DNA of 64,000 nt from Lichtheimia corymbifera B2541 (lineage: Eukaryota > Mucoromycota > Mucoromycetes > Mucorales > Lichtheimiaceae): contig JNEU01000764.1 in the NCBI GenBank assembly GCA_000697475.1, positions 124,001 through 188,000 on the forward strand, written 5' to 3'. The position numbers and the translations under genes were made by a program. Of this stretch, positions 38,579 to 48,740 are shown in pieces (position 1 is the stretch's first letter; every line of letters begins with the position of its first letter). The notes under the pieces are model-generated. The model worked only from the letters and a program-made list of their open reading frames with translations, had not been told where the DNA came from and ran no database searches.

Positions 38579-39739
38579 TTTGGTTGTTTTTGTCGCAAGG
38601 ACTGATGAGAGGGGTGGATTGTGAAGAAGAAAAAAGCAACCACGCTTGTACAAGCGCCTGTTTGTCAACCAGTGACTGCTCAAGCCGGGGTGGTGGAAAT
38701 GGCCTTGCTGACATTTGGCCCTGTTACTTTAGGGGTCGTGCTCATTCATGTTCACAATGAAATACCACACATCATCTATGACCTTCTTCTCCTCTTTATT
38801 CCCATAGCAACGACTGAATATAGAGACTATTGGCTTATGAATGAATCATCCCCCTATGTACCGGATCCCCGCAGTACCTATCGACAGGTCATTGACGCAC
38901 AAGGATGATGCATTAGATTTAATCAAGCATGATAATAAACAGCTATTTTCTTGTATTACGCCTATATCGCTACTAAGAAGGGTACATGGGGTAGTTAGAT
39001 TATGCAAAAGCAGATATTATCTTTGACGAAACGTTGTCGCTATGGATACCATAGAAAGGCAAGTTGGTGCCATGGTTTTACCACAACAAACGGTGATCTC
39101 GATGCTGTTGAAGATGATATTGTTGGTTCATAGCGTACATTATAGCCGACCTTACAGGCCACATGCACTTAACGATAAGATGGGTCCATTGTTTATATAT
39201 TCACTCAACTTTTTTGAAAAGCAATACAATGGATCCCTGTCCGATCTTGATTGTTAAAAATACCAGAAGGTATTATGAGCATTGCTGATCTATTAATAAA
39301 GTACAAGAAGATGTGAAGGAAAGTTGTACCACGCTGAATGGAAAAGATCCTTACAATGACAGCCGCACGTGTCATTTTGATGTAAGCTCAAATGAGCTAT
39401 AGCCATTTGATGACAAACACAAGCACGATTTCCTGATAAGGACGGAAACAATGCAAACACATTTGGATGTCCAGGGAATGTCTACTATCATTCAATCCAT
39501 ATAACAAATTACCAGGTTGTATATGTAAGGATGTCAAATATAAGGTGATCAAGCTTGATAGCTTAAAATAAAAGGTATGGATGATTCAGGGGTACGCTTC
39601 AAGCCTGCATTAGGGTAGCTACAAAAATATTGTCCTACTCACTGGTCCTTCCTTCCATCACAGCAACTCCTTTTCACTTTGCATACTCGTCTCTTTTCCT
39701 TCTCCATCCCACATCCTCCACTCCAATTCACCATCGAAC
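38579..39739. other. Divergent intergenic region, ATP1 / Sec14-like gene
   Basis: About 1.16 kb of shared upstream DNA. Short ORFs carry no recognisable domain. A CCCATAGCAACGA half X-box is at about 38801-38814. The last 100 bp before 39740 are TC/CA-rich leader. No RNA gene or repeat is seen. Confidence 0.5.
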
Positions 39740-40810
39740 ATGTTCCGTTTCAAATCAAGCTCCAAGGATAACAGCAGTGCGCAATCGAAGGCATCCAGCG
39801 ATGCAGATCAGGAACCTGTCATTCACGACCCTATCTTGACACCACCAAGTGACTACAAGCCCCAGCCTCCTCCACCTCTCGACGAGCCTCAGCAACAACT
39901 TGTCAACAAGCTACGAGAGTATGCCCAAAGTATCATGCTTCCTGAGGACCATGAATATTATGCAAGTGAAAAGGGATTCTTGACCGAAGCCACCTTCAAA
40001 CGATATATGCGTGCACGCAAATGGGATTATGAAGCAGCCAAAACCATGTTGGAGAACACTATCAAATGGCGCCGTGAGTACCGTCCTGAACAAATTGATC
40101 CGGAATATATCAAGTCTGAGGTAGGGCAACTAACTCTATCTGCATATCACACACACATGGATTAACCCAAGAAAACTAGGCCGAAACAGGCAAAATGTAT
40201 TTTAATGGCTTCGATAACTGTGGACGACCCGCTTGGATCATGAGACCTCGATTTCAAAACTCAAAAGATGAGGATAAGCAAGTCAAGTATATCGTCTTTT
40301 GTCTCGAACGTGGTATCCGCCTTATGCCTCCCAGTGTCGAAAACTTGGCTATCGTCGTCGATTTCAAGGATGCATTGTACGCCCAAAATCCATCCGTGTC
40401 GACATGCAAAAAGTTCTTGGATATCCTAGGCAACCATTATCCTGAGAGATTGGGTGTTGCTTATGTTCTCAAATGTAAGATCGGATAAGGAAAACTACTA
40501 TGGTTTTGTCAAACTCACGCTCTATCTATCTCTCTGTTGCCACTTAGCTCCATGGTTCTTTTTCACGACTTTCAAGCTTATTTCACCTTTCATGGATCCA
40601 GTCACCAAAGCCAAAATCAAGTTTGCACATGACGAGGACAAACCAAAATCCAACAACAGCGACTGGGTCAGCTTACGAGACTACTTTCCAGCCAAGTCAT
40701 TAGAACGCGCTTATGGAGGAACCTTCAATTTTCAATACAACATTACAAACTATTGGAAGGCACTTTTGGAAAAGACCGGCAATCCTTACAAGGTCGTAGA
40801 TTACTTGTAG
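39740..40810 (+). CDS. Sec14-like CRAL-TRIO lipid-transfer protein
   Basis: Exons: 39740-40120, 40180-40474, 40548-40810; 312 aa. Residues about 50-127 form the CRAL-TRIO N-terminal helical region (FLTEATFKRYMRARKWDYEA, ENTIKWRREYRP). The lipid-binding lobe follows, with GKMYFNGFDNCGRPAWIMRP, the LAIVVDFKDA strand, LDILGNHYPERLGVAYVLKSPWFFFTTFKLISPFM (gate helix) and DPVTKAKIKF. The family (Sec14/Sfh/Pdr16-like) exchanges phosphatidylinositol or other lipids and primes PI kinases. The N-terminus is Ser/Pro-rich and disordered. The exact subfamily cannot be fixed by eye. Confidence 0.92.
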
Positions 40811-41320
40811 ATAGACAACAACTTGCAATTTTTGGAGATAAAGATATAGAAAACATCGTTATATGCATTGATGGTTATCCTTGTTGCTTGTCCTATCATC
40901 ATCCGTTTAATCAACCCTTATGACGATGATGACTTCCGTTACCTCCCCATGGAATGTTTTATGCAGTTGAACAAACTCAGCCATCCAAATCAAGCATACA
41001 TGATCGCCTTACCGCGATATTGGGTATAGCTGATCCGAGATCGGAAATGCTTTTATAATCATCCTACATTCTGCATACAATGCAATGCTATATATGCGTA
41101 TGCTCCTTTACTAATAGGCTCATAGGCCACATACAACTCATGGCAAATAGCGGAATCGGCGTATCAGCCTACGTGTACGACGCAACAAGCACACCTTGTA
41201 ATCTTGACCGCGTCTTATTGCAAAAGGGTAATGACGGCTTTCGTCAGAGTCTTGACGACTCGCTCTATTCTTTTTATCTCTTTACTCACATTTCAATCAT
41301 CGGCAAATTTTCTTTCTCCA
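40811..41320. other. Intergenic region, Sec14-like to RhoGEF
   Basis: About 510 bp, probably the Sec14-like 3' UTR and RhoGEF promoter. The RhoGEF frame stays open upstream to about 41204, so an N-terminal extension from ATG 41231 is possible. Confidence 0.5.
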
Positions 41321-43238
41321 ATGTCGAGGTTCCTTCGCGTAAAGAACCACTCTTTGAATGCCTCAGGCTATTCAGGAGACAATGATAACCTTCATGGCAG
41401 TTTACGCACACGAATCATTAGCTCAAGGGTGGGCAAACACACTGCAGATTTCTTGGAACGAAAGTTCTCCGCTGTTGCCAGCAAGTATCTCAAGGGACCG
41501 TGCAAACAAGCACGACCTGAGATCATTATCCAACAGCTTTTGCATGATTCATCCGATACAGCCAGCACTTATTCAGGCTCCACAATCACCACTTGGCGTG
41601 GATCGTTGAATACTGAAGATGCAGCAAGAATATTGCCGACCATCTCGCCTAACGAGGTACAATACCAAGAGCTCATGTTTGAACTCATGGTCACAGAAGA
41701 GGGATATTTTACCGACCTTCGAAATTTGATGGAGGTAAAGAGGGAGGCGTATAAATTTTTTTGGGACATATGGGCATCTTGTTTAACACGCTGAATACTA
41801 GGATTTTGCCATTGCTATTCTAGATTGGGAGCACCTCCCCACATGCTTACGGGTAGTTCTGGAGGGAATATCAGACATTGCAAAGTTGCATGGTTCCCTA
41901 TTAGGGGAGCTACAAGAGACTGATGCAAAGAATGGCCGTATCATCATTGATGCAATTGACTTGTTCGAAAGATATGCAAGTGTGGATATCGATGATCAAA
42001 TATAGGATATGACGCTAACGACTTTTAACTCGCAGATACCTCACTTTTTCAACATATATAAGGATTACTTTCTCAATTTCGAGCCGGCAAATAACCTCAT
42101 CGCTGCAACATTGGACGAGGCACATGATGCGACACAGCGAGAATTGCGTGATTTCATCCTTGTGAGTGATATTACCGAGAAGGGGATCCAACGTCTTGAT
42201 GACTAACTCTCAAAAAAAGGAACGCATGTCCGAGCCTAAATATCGATCCCTTACGCTGCAATCATTCTTATTGAAGCCAGTACAACGTCTTATGAAGTAT
42301 CCCTTGTTTTTGAAGGTATCGTCGTATCCATACATAGTTGATGATGAGGAGAAGGGAACAGGCTCACCAATGCATGTTAGAGCTTGATAGATACCCTTCC
42401 TCCAATGAGTGATGAATACTACCGTCATCTGGAATGCATGAATAACTTAGACATTGAGATTCGACGGCTTGAGGAACACAAGAGCCATATGGAACATCTG
42501 GTTGAGATTCAACATCGCACAAAAGGACTCGAGGTGAGATTTGTTCTTCCGAAGCAAAATGTTTAACTGACAATGGAACTGCAGGAATATGCATTTGGAT
42601 TGGCTGATACCAATCGATATCTGGTACATCAAGGGTGGCTCACTCTGGTGCCTGGTACTCGTAGCACAATCCAAGGCAAACTTGTTTACAGCTTCGATCA
42701 GCTTGCCACATATATGAAAAGCCAAACCAACCAAGTTTATGTCTTCTTATTCAACGACCTGATCTTATTCACCAAGGTATGCATCCATCTCTACGTACAT
42801 GATCCTTAGCCTTACGTAATCGTACTCAATCCACCATAGATACGTTCAAAGCGATTGAGTGATATCGAGATTTCCAAGCCTAATTCCACCATTGGACCCC
42901 ATCCAGCAGCTTTATTCAAACTGGTTTTACCTCCGTGTCAATTAACCTACCTTGATCGATGCGTCAAAGCCAAGGTGTCATCCAGCAAGCCGTCACTTTT
43001 GAACAAGAGCGTTCGTTTCCGATCAAATGTTTTCTCATCATCCAGAAACATTACGCCATCGCGATCATATCATGAACACGCCATGAATGGGCAGGATGAG
43101 ATTGAACCTCTTCAGTTTATGTGCGCCGTGGCCCATAAGAATGTTACTAATTTATGCTTGGAGGCATCATCCATCAGCGAAAAGGAATACTGGTGCAATC
43201 AACTACAATCAGTGTGGGACCAACATTGTAAACGATAG
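41321..43238 (+). CDS. RhoGEF with DH and PH domains
   Basis: Exons: 41321-41734, 41802-41975, 42036-42161, 42220-42315, 42381-42533, 42585-42776, 42840-43238; 517 aa. It activates a Rho/Cdc42-type GTPase by nucleotide exchange. The DH domain runs from about residue 112 (YQELMFELMVTEEGYFTDL, conserved region 1) through LFERYIPHFFNIYKDYF (CR2) and the diagnostic CR3 LTLQSFLLKPVQRLMKYPLFLKSL. The PH domain follows (HQGWLTLV...VYVFLFNDLILFTK...FMCAVAHKN...EYWCNQLQSVWDQH). The loop in PH is long and basic/Ser-rich. Intron 41976-42035 appears to use a GC donor (GCAAGT), giving the best CR2; a weak GT four bases later would add two residues. The start is ATG 41321, with ATG 41231 also in frame. Confidence 0.88.
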
Positions 43239-43645
43239 ATAGTAGATATAAAGCTTTGACTCTTTCAAAAATATATTTATTACTAGCCTTTGGCAGGTGC
43301 TGCTTTGATGATAGAAAAATGGAGGATAGCTGCGGTATTATCACGATCAATGTCACTGGATACATGCCATGTGGGTGTGGATTCGATCGAAGCAGCGCAG
43401 GAATAAGGGATCTGTCAACCCTGAGTAGTCTTCAATATTACTGGAGCGGTGTCGTGTAAATGGACCCTTCCATGCAACAACGTGCAATCCCGGACGGAGA
43501 TCACTTTACGCGAAACAGCCCGCATGATTTCTTTTTCTATAAATGCGTGAATGATCCAGCTCCTTGGGTGTCAATTTTTTCCCTTGCTCAACCCATATTG
43601 CACGCAATCGATCGTCAGTTTGACTGAACTTTGCTTTACGATTTC
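43239..43645. other. Intergenic region, RhoGEF to seven-helix protein
   Basis: About 400 bp. It carries the RhoGEF 3' UTR and the next gene's promoter. No feature is recognised. Confidence 0.5.
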
Positions 43646-45155
43646 ATGACTCCAGACTTCACTACATTGGAGCGACGGTGCACTGGACAGGTGTGCCATT
43701 GCGATTGGCGGCTGACTATAAGAGAATGCGAGGAAGCAAAGGCCATGTGGTATATCCACATTGTCAACATTGCAGTCTCCGGCTTTGCAGCTGTCTTGTG
43801 TAAGATAGTGGTGGATAACACGCTGTTTTATTTTGCTTGTCTAACATGGTATATACATAATTAGGTATCATCGCCTTATCTTATCGCATGTTCTACAAGA
43901 AGGAAGCGCTCTGGGGTCGTAGACCGGGTACAGGAGCTGGTTTCTTGCGTCCAAAACCAATCAACACAATGCTCCTGTTAGGCATCTTTTTCAATGGATG
44001 TAGGTTGATGACAAGCTAATATCATCTTTTGTAACATTCCTTTCAAAAGTGCGCATGACGAGCAGCGCGGTGATTGTCAGCAATGTACTCCCAAGCAACT
44101 ATGCAATACGGTTATGTAAGCATTGAGTGAGGAAATGGTGGCAACTCTTTAACCGAGAAATCTTTTCGACTTGTAGTTGTTTTTGATGTTGCATGGCAGT
44201 TTGGTTATGGTGCGATTGTTCTATACCTGGTGGGGGTCTCTCAAGTTATAAAGCAGGTGAGATAGTACAAGTGGTAAATAAGATATGACAACAACTTATG
44301 TTGGGTTCTACTCTATTTTAGACCGTCAATGCCTCAGGATGGATGCCTTCTGCGCGCTTTGTCGACGTTATTGGATGTACTTTGTTCTTGACCCCTTTCA
44401 TTGTCAACAACTGTGTTTCTGTCCTTGCAGGCGTATTCGCTGATACACATGTCCGAACAGCTACCATCCTTATCCGCCTCCTTTACTTTGTTTGGTTTGT
44501 TGAATGCACGGTACTGAGCGCATTTATCGTTTACGCTGGCGCACGACTAATCCGGATCCTCAAGGAAAATCATCGCAAACTCAAGAACATTGTTGCCGCT
44601 CAACATATGACAGCAATTCGAGCTGGTGTTGCCAAGGTCCGTGCTCAAGTGATTATCCTATCTGTCGCGCTCGCCTTATTCGCTATCGCACTCATTTTAG
44701 AAGGGGTGCTTCGCACCAAGATTATGAGCCACACGATTGGCAATGTGGCTATCTCAGTGCCGTGGATGTATATAGGCAGTCTCACTACGTTTGCATTCTT
44801 ATTTGCGATCCTCATAAGGTATGTATTACATGGTTGCGTGGTCCAAACAAATACTTACATGAACATATACAGTCCAACCGACATTATGCAAAATCCTGCA
44901 TTTGCAAGTTTGCGGAAAACCTCAAAGGACTTGAATACGGCGGGGAACATGGATGATTTGGAAGCACAGCGTCAACATCAGCCATCAACTAGGGAACCAA
45001 GCAGCATCCTTAGTGGGATATCAAAAGTCGTCGACCCTGATGAATGTTCAACGGTTGATTTTGAGACACCAACGAGAGATCGCAACTCCTTTATTACAGC
45101 CACTGATGGTGAAAAGTCTGAAAAGGCTGTTGTTGGACACATGGATATGGGCTGA
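43646..45155 (+). CDS. Seven-helix membrane protein of unknown function
   Basis: Exons: 43646-43799, 43865-43999, 44050-44115, 44177-44256, 44322-44818, 44873-45155; 404 aa. I do not recognise the family. A 35-residue N-terminus with several Cys (RRCTGQVCHCDW, RECEE) precedes seven hydrophobic segments: IHIVNIAVSGFAAVLCIIAL, MLLLGIFFNGLRM, LLFVFDVAWQFGYGAIVLYL, CTLFLTPFIVNNCVSVLAGV, LLYFVWFVECTVLSAFIVYA, VIILSVALALFAIALILEG and SVPWMYIGSLTTFAFLFAIL. A basic loop (KENHRKLKNI) lies between helices 5 and 6. The 100-residue hydrophilic C-tail is rich in Ser/Thr/Asp. The topology is GPCR-like (extracellular N-terminus, cytosolic tail), but no receptor signature is visible; THH1/TOM1-like proteins are an alternative. 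Confidence 0.75.
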
Positions 45156-45697
45156 TTGGTGCACTTGGCCAGCTATTGTATTCACCTCATTGTTATTTAC
45201 CCTTTATACTACCTTAATGTAGTATGATACCTAGTAGCTTAAATACCCTTTATATCACCTCAATGTACATATTATCTAGTAGCTAAAATACCGTTTGCAT
45301 AATAACAATAATGACTATTTCTCCTTGGGACTACTATAAGAACATGCAAAAAGAACTCATATTTCTTTATGTCGGGTAGAAAGCATGCGTTTTCAAGGTT
45401 AGTTTATGTATCTAAGCAGGCAGTAGCAGACTTTTTGATTTGCAACTATCGCAATAAAATGATCAATACATAAGGGTTACCAGGTGTTACCTTATTTTGA
45501 ATAATACTTGGCATGCCAAAAGCCTATACAACCAAGCATATGTATGATCTATAATGATATGTACCACCACCATGCCTGTTCTAAGACGACATATAACTTT
45601 TTTTTGGTCGAAGATTTCGCCAGCAGATGATCACGTGATCACACCAAAATCAAAAAATAAAAACATATAACCACCCTTTGGATGAAGGAACTTTCTA
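45156..45697. other. Intergenic region before the tRNA gene
   Basis: AT-rich, about 540 bp. It holds an imperfect 46-bp tandem duplication and the palindrome GATCACGTGATC at 45629-45640. No protein gene is seen. Confidence 0.5.
45198..45289. repeat. Imperfect 46-bp tandem duplication
   Basis: Two adjacent copies both start TACCCTTTATA, contain ACCT(T/C)AATGTA and end CTAGTAGCT(T/A)AAA. Copy 1 begins at 45198 and copy 2 at 45244. It lies in the 3' flank of the seven-helix gene. Confidence 0.75.
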
Positions 45698-45771
45698 CGC
45701 TCCTAGGTGGGCTCGAACCACCAACCTCCTGATTAACAGTCAGACGCGCTAGCCAATTGCGCCATAAGAGC
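45698..45771 (-). tRNA. tRNA-Asn (anticodon GTT)
   Basis: Read on the minus strand it starts GCTCTTATGGCGCAATTGG. The acceptor stem GCTCTTA pairs with TAGGAGC (one G-T wobble) and the discriminator base is G. The D arm is GCGC...GCGC, the anticodon loop is CTGTTAA with anticodon GTT, and the T arm is GGTGG-TTCGAGC-CCACC. The length is 74 nt with no intron, and the CCA is not encoded, as is normal for a nuclear gene. A T run lies roughly 40 nt downstream on the minus strand. Confidence 0.96.
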
Positions 45772-46304
45772 TCTACGATTTTGGAGAAACAAAATTCCTA
45801 CACATGCTGGTCACTTTCCAAATTGAGAAAGCACGCAATATGCATATCAAATGATAGATTTATTGGCAAAGAATACCATGCAAGTCTTGAAACTATTATA
45901 TGGGAAGAGGAACAAGAGTAATTTCGGATTAAAGTAACGGAGATTATGGAATTAAAGGGCAGATTGCAAGTTTCAATTCCCCGACCACGGTAAAAGACAA
46001 TGCCTGTCTTGGATTGCAGCATACAGAGCAAGACGTATTTTAAATGAGCACGCTTTGTATGGTGATGTAGTGTGTTGATCAAATACATCTGCTATTGGAT
46101 TAATGTATTGCTTGGAATTGTAATTAGGGTGACTGCAAATCCATGAGTGAAAGTGGAACAGAAAAAAGCACTATTGCATGAATTATCCTTTGACCCTCTT
46201 TTCTTCCCGACGTTACAACCAAACAAGCAGCGACATTGTAACAGGCATTTAGCATCGAGCTACTTGAACGCATCACTAGCGTCATTGGAATACTCAGACG
46301 ATCC
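45772..46304. other. Intergenic region, tRNA to Kelch-BTB gene
   Basis: About 530 bp that serves as the promoter of the Kelch-BTB gene and the upstream flank of the minus-strand tRNA. No ORF of interest. Confidence 0.5.
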
Positions 46305-48740
46305 ATGTCGGCAACATTGCAACTGCAGTCAATTTCGGGCATCATTACCCAAGTACGAGAGACGTTAGGTGAAGTGCCACCTCCACTTATCGGTGCATCA
46401 TCTACGGTTGTTGGCGATAAGGCGTATGTCTTTGCAGGGCGATTGGTGGCTACAAGAAAGTTGACTAATTACATGTATATTCTGGATCTTAAGACGCTTG
46501 TATGGACACGTTATGTTGCACCTTTTTTCTCTGATCAACCACCTCGACCACGCTACTTCCATTCAGCAGTTGCATACAACAATTCCATTGTTATCTTTGG
46601 AGGAATCGGTCATGTTGGCACATCCAAGGAACGCCTATTAGACGATGTGTGCGTATTCGATATTGACACAATGTGCTGGAAAATACCCGACATACCACCA
46701 TCCGAATTTGCACCACAGCCACGTTACGCCCATCTTGCTGTTGTTACGGTCCAAGATTGCATGTCGATTGTTGGTGGACAAGATATTGACAACAATTATA
46801 TCGGTGATGTGAATGTACTCGACCTTAAAAAGTTGGAATGGCGATTTGGCAAGACACAAGAAAAGCATGTGGGCGTTTATCAATCCGTAGCCGTAGCAAC
46901 ACAACCCAATACACCATTGCCAGCTATGCTCAAAGAAAGCCTTGGAGAAATACCATCAGATGAAGCAGTGGACACAGATCGAGAGCCATTGATGGATGAA
47001 GTGAATGCCAACCAGCGTGCGTCATTAATGCGAGGGAGATATGGGCAGCTAATGCAAAATCCTGAGGAGCCTAATCCATTATATCTCTACACCAACATGA
47101 ACTCTGGACGGCATACCAAGCATGAGCTTTTACTTGTATTATCACCAGCCTCACCACGTACCGTCATTGAAGATTGCTCAGTATATATGAATGGATCACC
47201 TATGCCCCCGGTTTTACGATTTCCAACAGGACATTCTCTTGGACACCATCTTATTCTATCAGGCACGCATCTTTCAGCACATGCTCACGAGTTTATGATA
47301 TGGTCACTGGATCTCGGCACACTCACATGGACACGCATTGACACGGGTACAAGATTTGCCTCGGGATCATGGAATAGGGGTGTGCCTTATGAAAATGCGA
47401 ATCGTATGCTGGTATTTGGCAACCCATCGCGGAAGCTCCTGGATGATTACAACCATCGTATTGTGAATTTCGATAACGTGGCAACAGTGGATCTCGAGGC
47501 ATTCGGCGTATACAAAATGCCACAAGCAACATGCTCTTCCTTGGCACAAGAAATGGGTCTATCATTGTTGAACGAGCCAGCATTCACAGACTTTTACATC
47601 ATCACAAAGGAGCACCAAACAATAAGAGTCAACTCAACAGTGATGCAACAACGATGGCCTTACTTTGCAGATATGATGAAGAAACACCATCAGCAAGAAA
47701 AGAACAAAAAGCAGCAGAGCAGACAAAAGCGTGTTTCTATTAATGGCCAATCAAGAAATCGAGGACCAAATATTGGAAGCCCAAAGGGATCAATGATGTT
47801 TCCATATCCATATCCGGTGGTGCTAGGCCTGGTGCAATATCTTTACACTGATAATCTCTTCACCACACAGCAATATCAACCACACGTCTTATCACAACTA
47901 TTATTATTGGCCGACATATATGGAATGAAACGTCTTCAGCAGCTTGCAACACATGCACTTCACCAAATGTTGAGTATTTCGACGGCACCTTTGATATTTG
48001 AAACAGCAGCTCTTTCTCATCAAACCAGCCTCCAGATTCGAGCATTGAAGATGATGATCACAGCCAAAAAGATGTTACAAAAGCAACAAGAATTGAAACA
48101 ACAAGAAGGAGGAGGAGGAGGAGGCAATGTTCCATCCACCACAAGTACAACAACAGCTACAGCTTCGAGATTAAGATACTCGTCAACGTTTAATACAGTG
48201 AACAACTCACGACGTACATCAAGCATTGCGGCATCTTCTGAATCAGTCGGTGGTACCACCACCACAGCAACCAATACAAACACATCTCCTTCAGCATCAT
48301 CATTCACACCACCATTATCATCATCATCATATGAGCACAGTCAACATCTTCCTCCACCGCCAAGGTCATTATCATCCACCACTAGACCTCGCGTACGTTC
48401 TTATACTGTACCCAAAAGAGGGAAATCGACACGACAAAAATCGTCTCCTGCGCACTTGTTGACCGTATCACCTCCTCCTGCTCGTCCTGCCAACTCGACG
48501 GCTGCTGATAATAATATCAGATCAAAATCATGGGCAAGTTCACCGGTAACACGATCCTCTACACTCAGCATCGTCGATGATCGAAATGAAGGAGAGGATG
48601 CCACGACACAAGAGAATAGCCCACCCAGTACTAGCAATCAACAAGCATCATCAAGAAGAAGTAAATCATTCAAACAGAAAAGTTCGTCCTTTTTCGAGTC
48701 ACTAGGTAGCAGGTTTTCCATTTCATCCCAACATCAATAA
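46305..48740 (+). CDS. Kelch-BTB protein, Ral2/LZTR1-like
   Basis: A single uninterrupted 811-codon frame; no intron is needed, unlike every other complete gene here. Residues about 20-190 hold Kelch blades with the typical pattern PRPRYFHSAVAYNNSIVIFGG, PQPRYAHLAVV...SIVGG and D(L/I)D...W. A second blade group lies at about 290-420 (RFPTGHSLGHHLILSGTHL, LDLGTLTWTRID). Residues about 425-575 form a BTB/POZ domain (FTDFYIITKEHQTIRVNSTVMQ, VVLGLVQYLYTDNL, LLLLADIYGMKRLQQLA) interrupted by a 40-residue basic insert. The C-terminal 200 residues are Ser/Thr/Pro-rich. Kelch plus BTB in this order is seen in S. pombe Ral2 and animal LZTR1, both Ras regulators; that role is inferred. Confidence 0.85.
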   Translation: MSATLQLQSISGIITQVRETLGEVPPPLIGASSTVVGDKAYVFAGRLVATRKLTNYMYILDLKTLVWTRYVAPFFSDQPPRPRYFHSAVAYNNSIVIFGGIGHVGTSKERLLDDVCVFDIDTMCWKIPDIPPSEFAPQPRYAHLAVVTVQDCMSIVGGQDIDNNYIGDVNVLDLKKLEWRFGKTQEKHVGVYQSVAVATQPNTPLPAMLKESLGEIPSDEAVDTDREPLMDEVNANQRASLMRGRYGQLMQNPEEPNPLYLYTNMNSGRHTKHELLLVLSPASPRTVIEDCSVYMNGSPMPPVLRFPTGHSLGHHLILSGTHLSAHAHEFMIWSLDLGTLTWTRIDTGTRFASGSWNRGVPYENANRMLVFGNPSRKLLDDYNHRIVNFDNVATVDLEAFGVYKMPQATCSSLAQEMGLSLLNEPAFTDFYIITKEHQTIRVNSTVMQQRWPYFADMMKKHHQQEKNKKQQSRQKRVSINGQSRNRGPNIGSPKGSMMFPYPYPVVLGLVQYLYTDNLFTTQQYQPHVLSQLLLLADIYGMKRLQQLATHALHQMLSISTAPLIFETAALSHQTSLQIRALKMMITAKKMLQKQQELKQQEGGGGGGNVPSTTSTTTATASRLRYSSTFNTVNNSRRTSSIAASSESVGGTTTTATNTNTSPSASSFTPPLSSSSYEHSQHLPPPPRSLSSTTRPRVRSYTVPKRGKSTRQKSSPAHLLTVSPPPARPANSTAADNNIRSKSWASSPVTRSSTLSIVDDRNEGEDATTQENSPPSTSNQQASSRRSKSFKQKSSSFFESLGSRFSISSQHQ

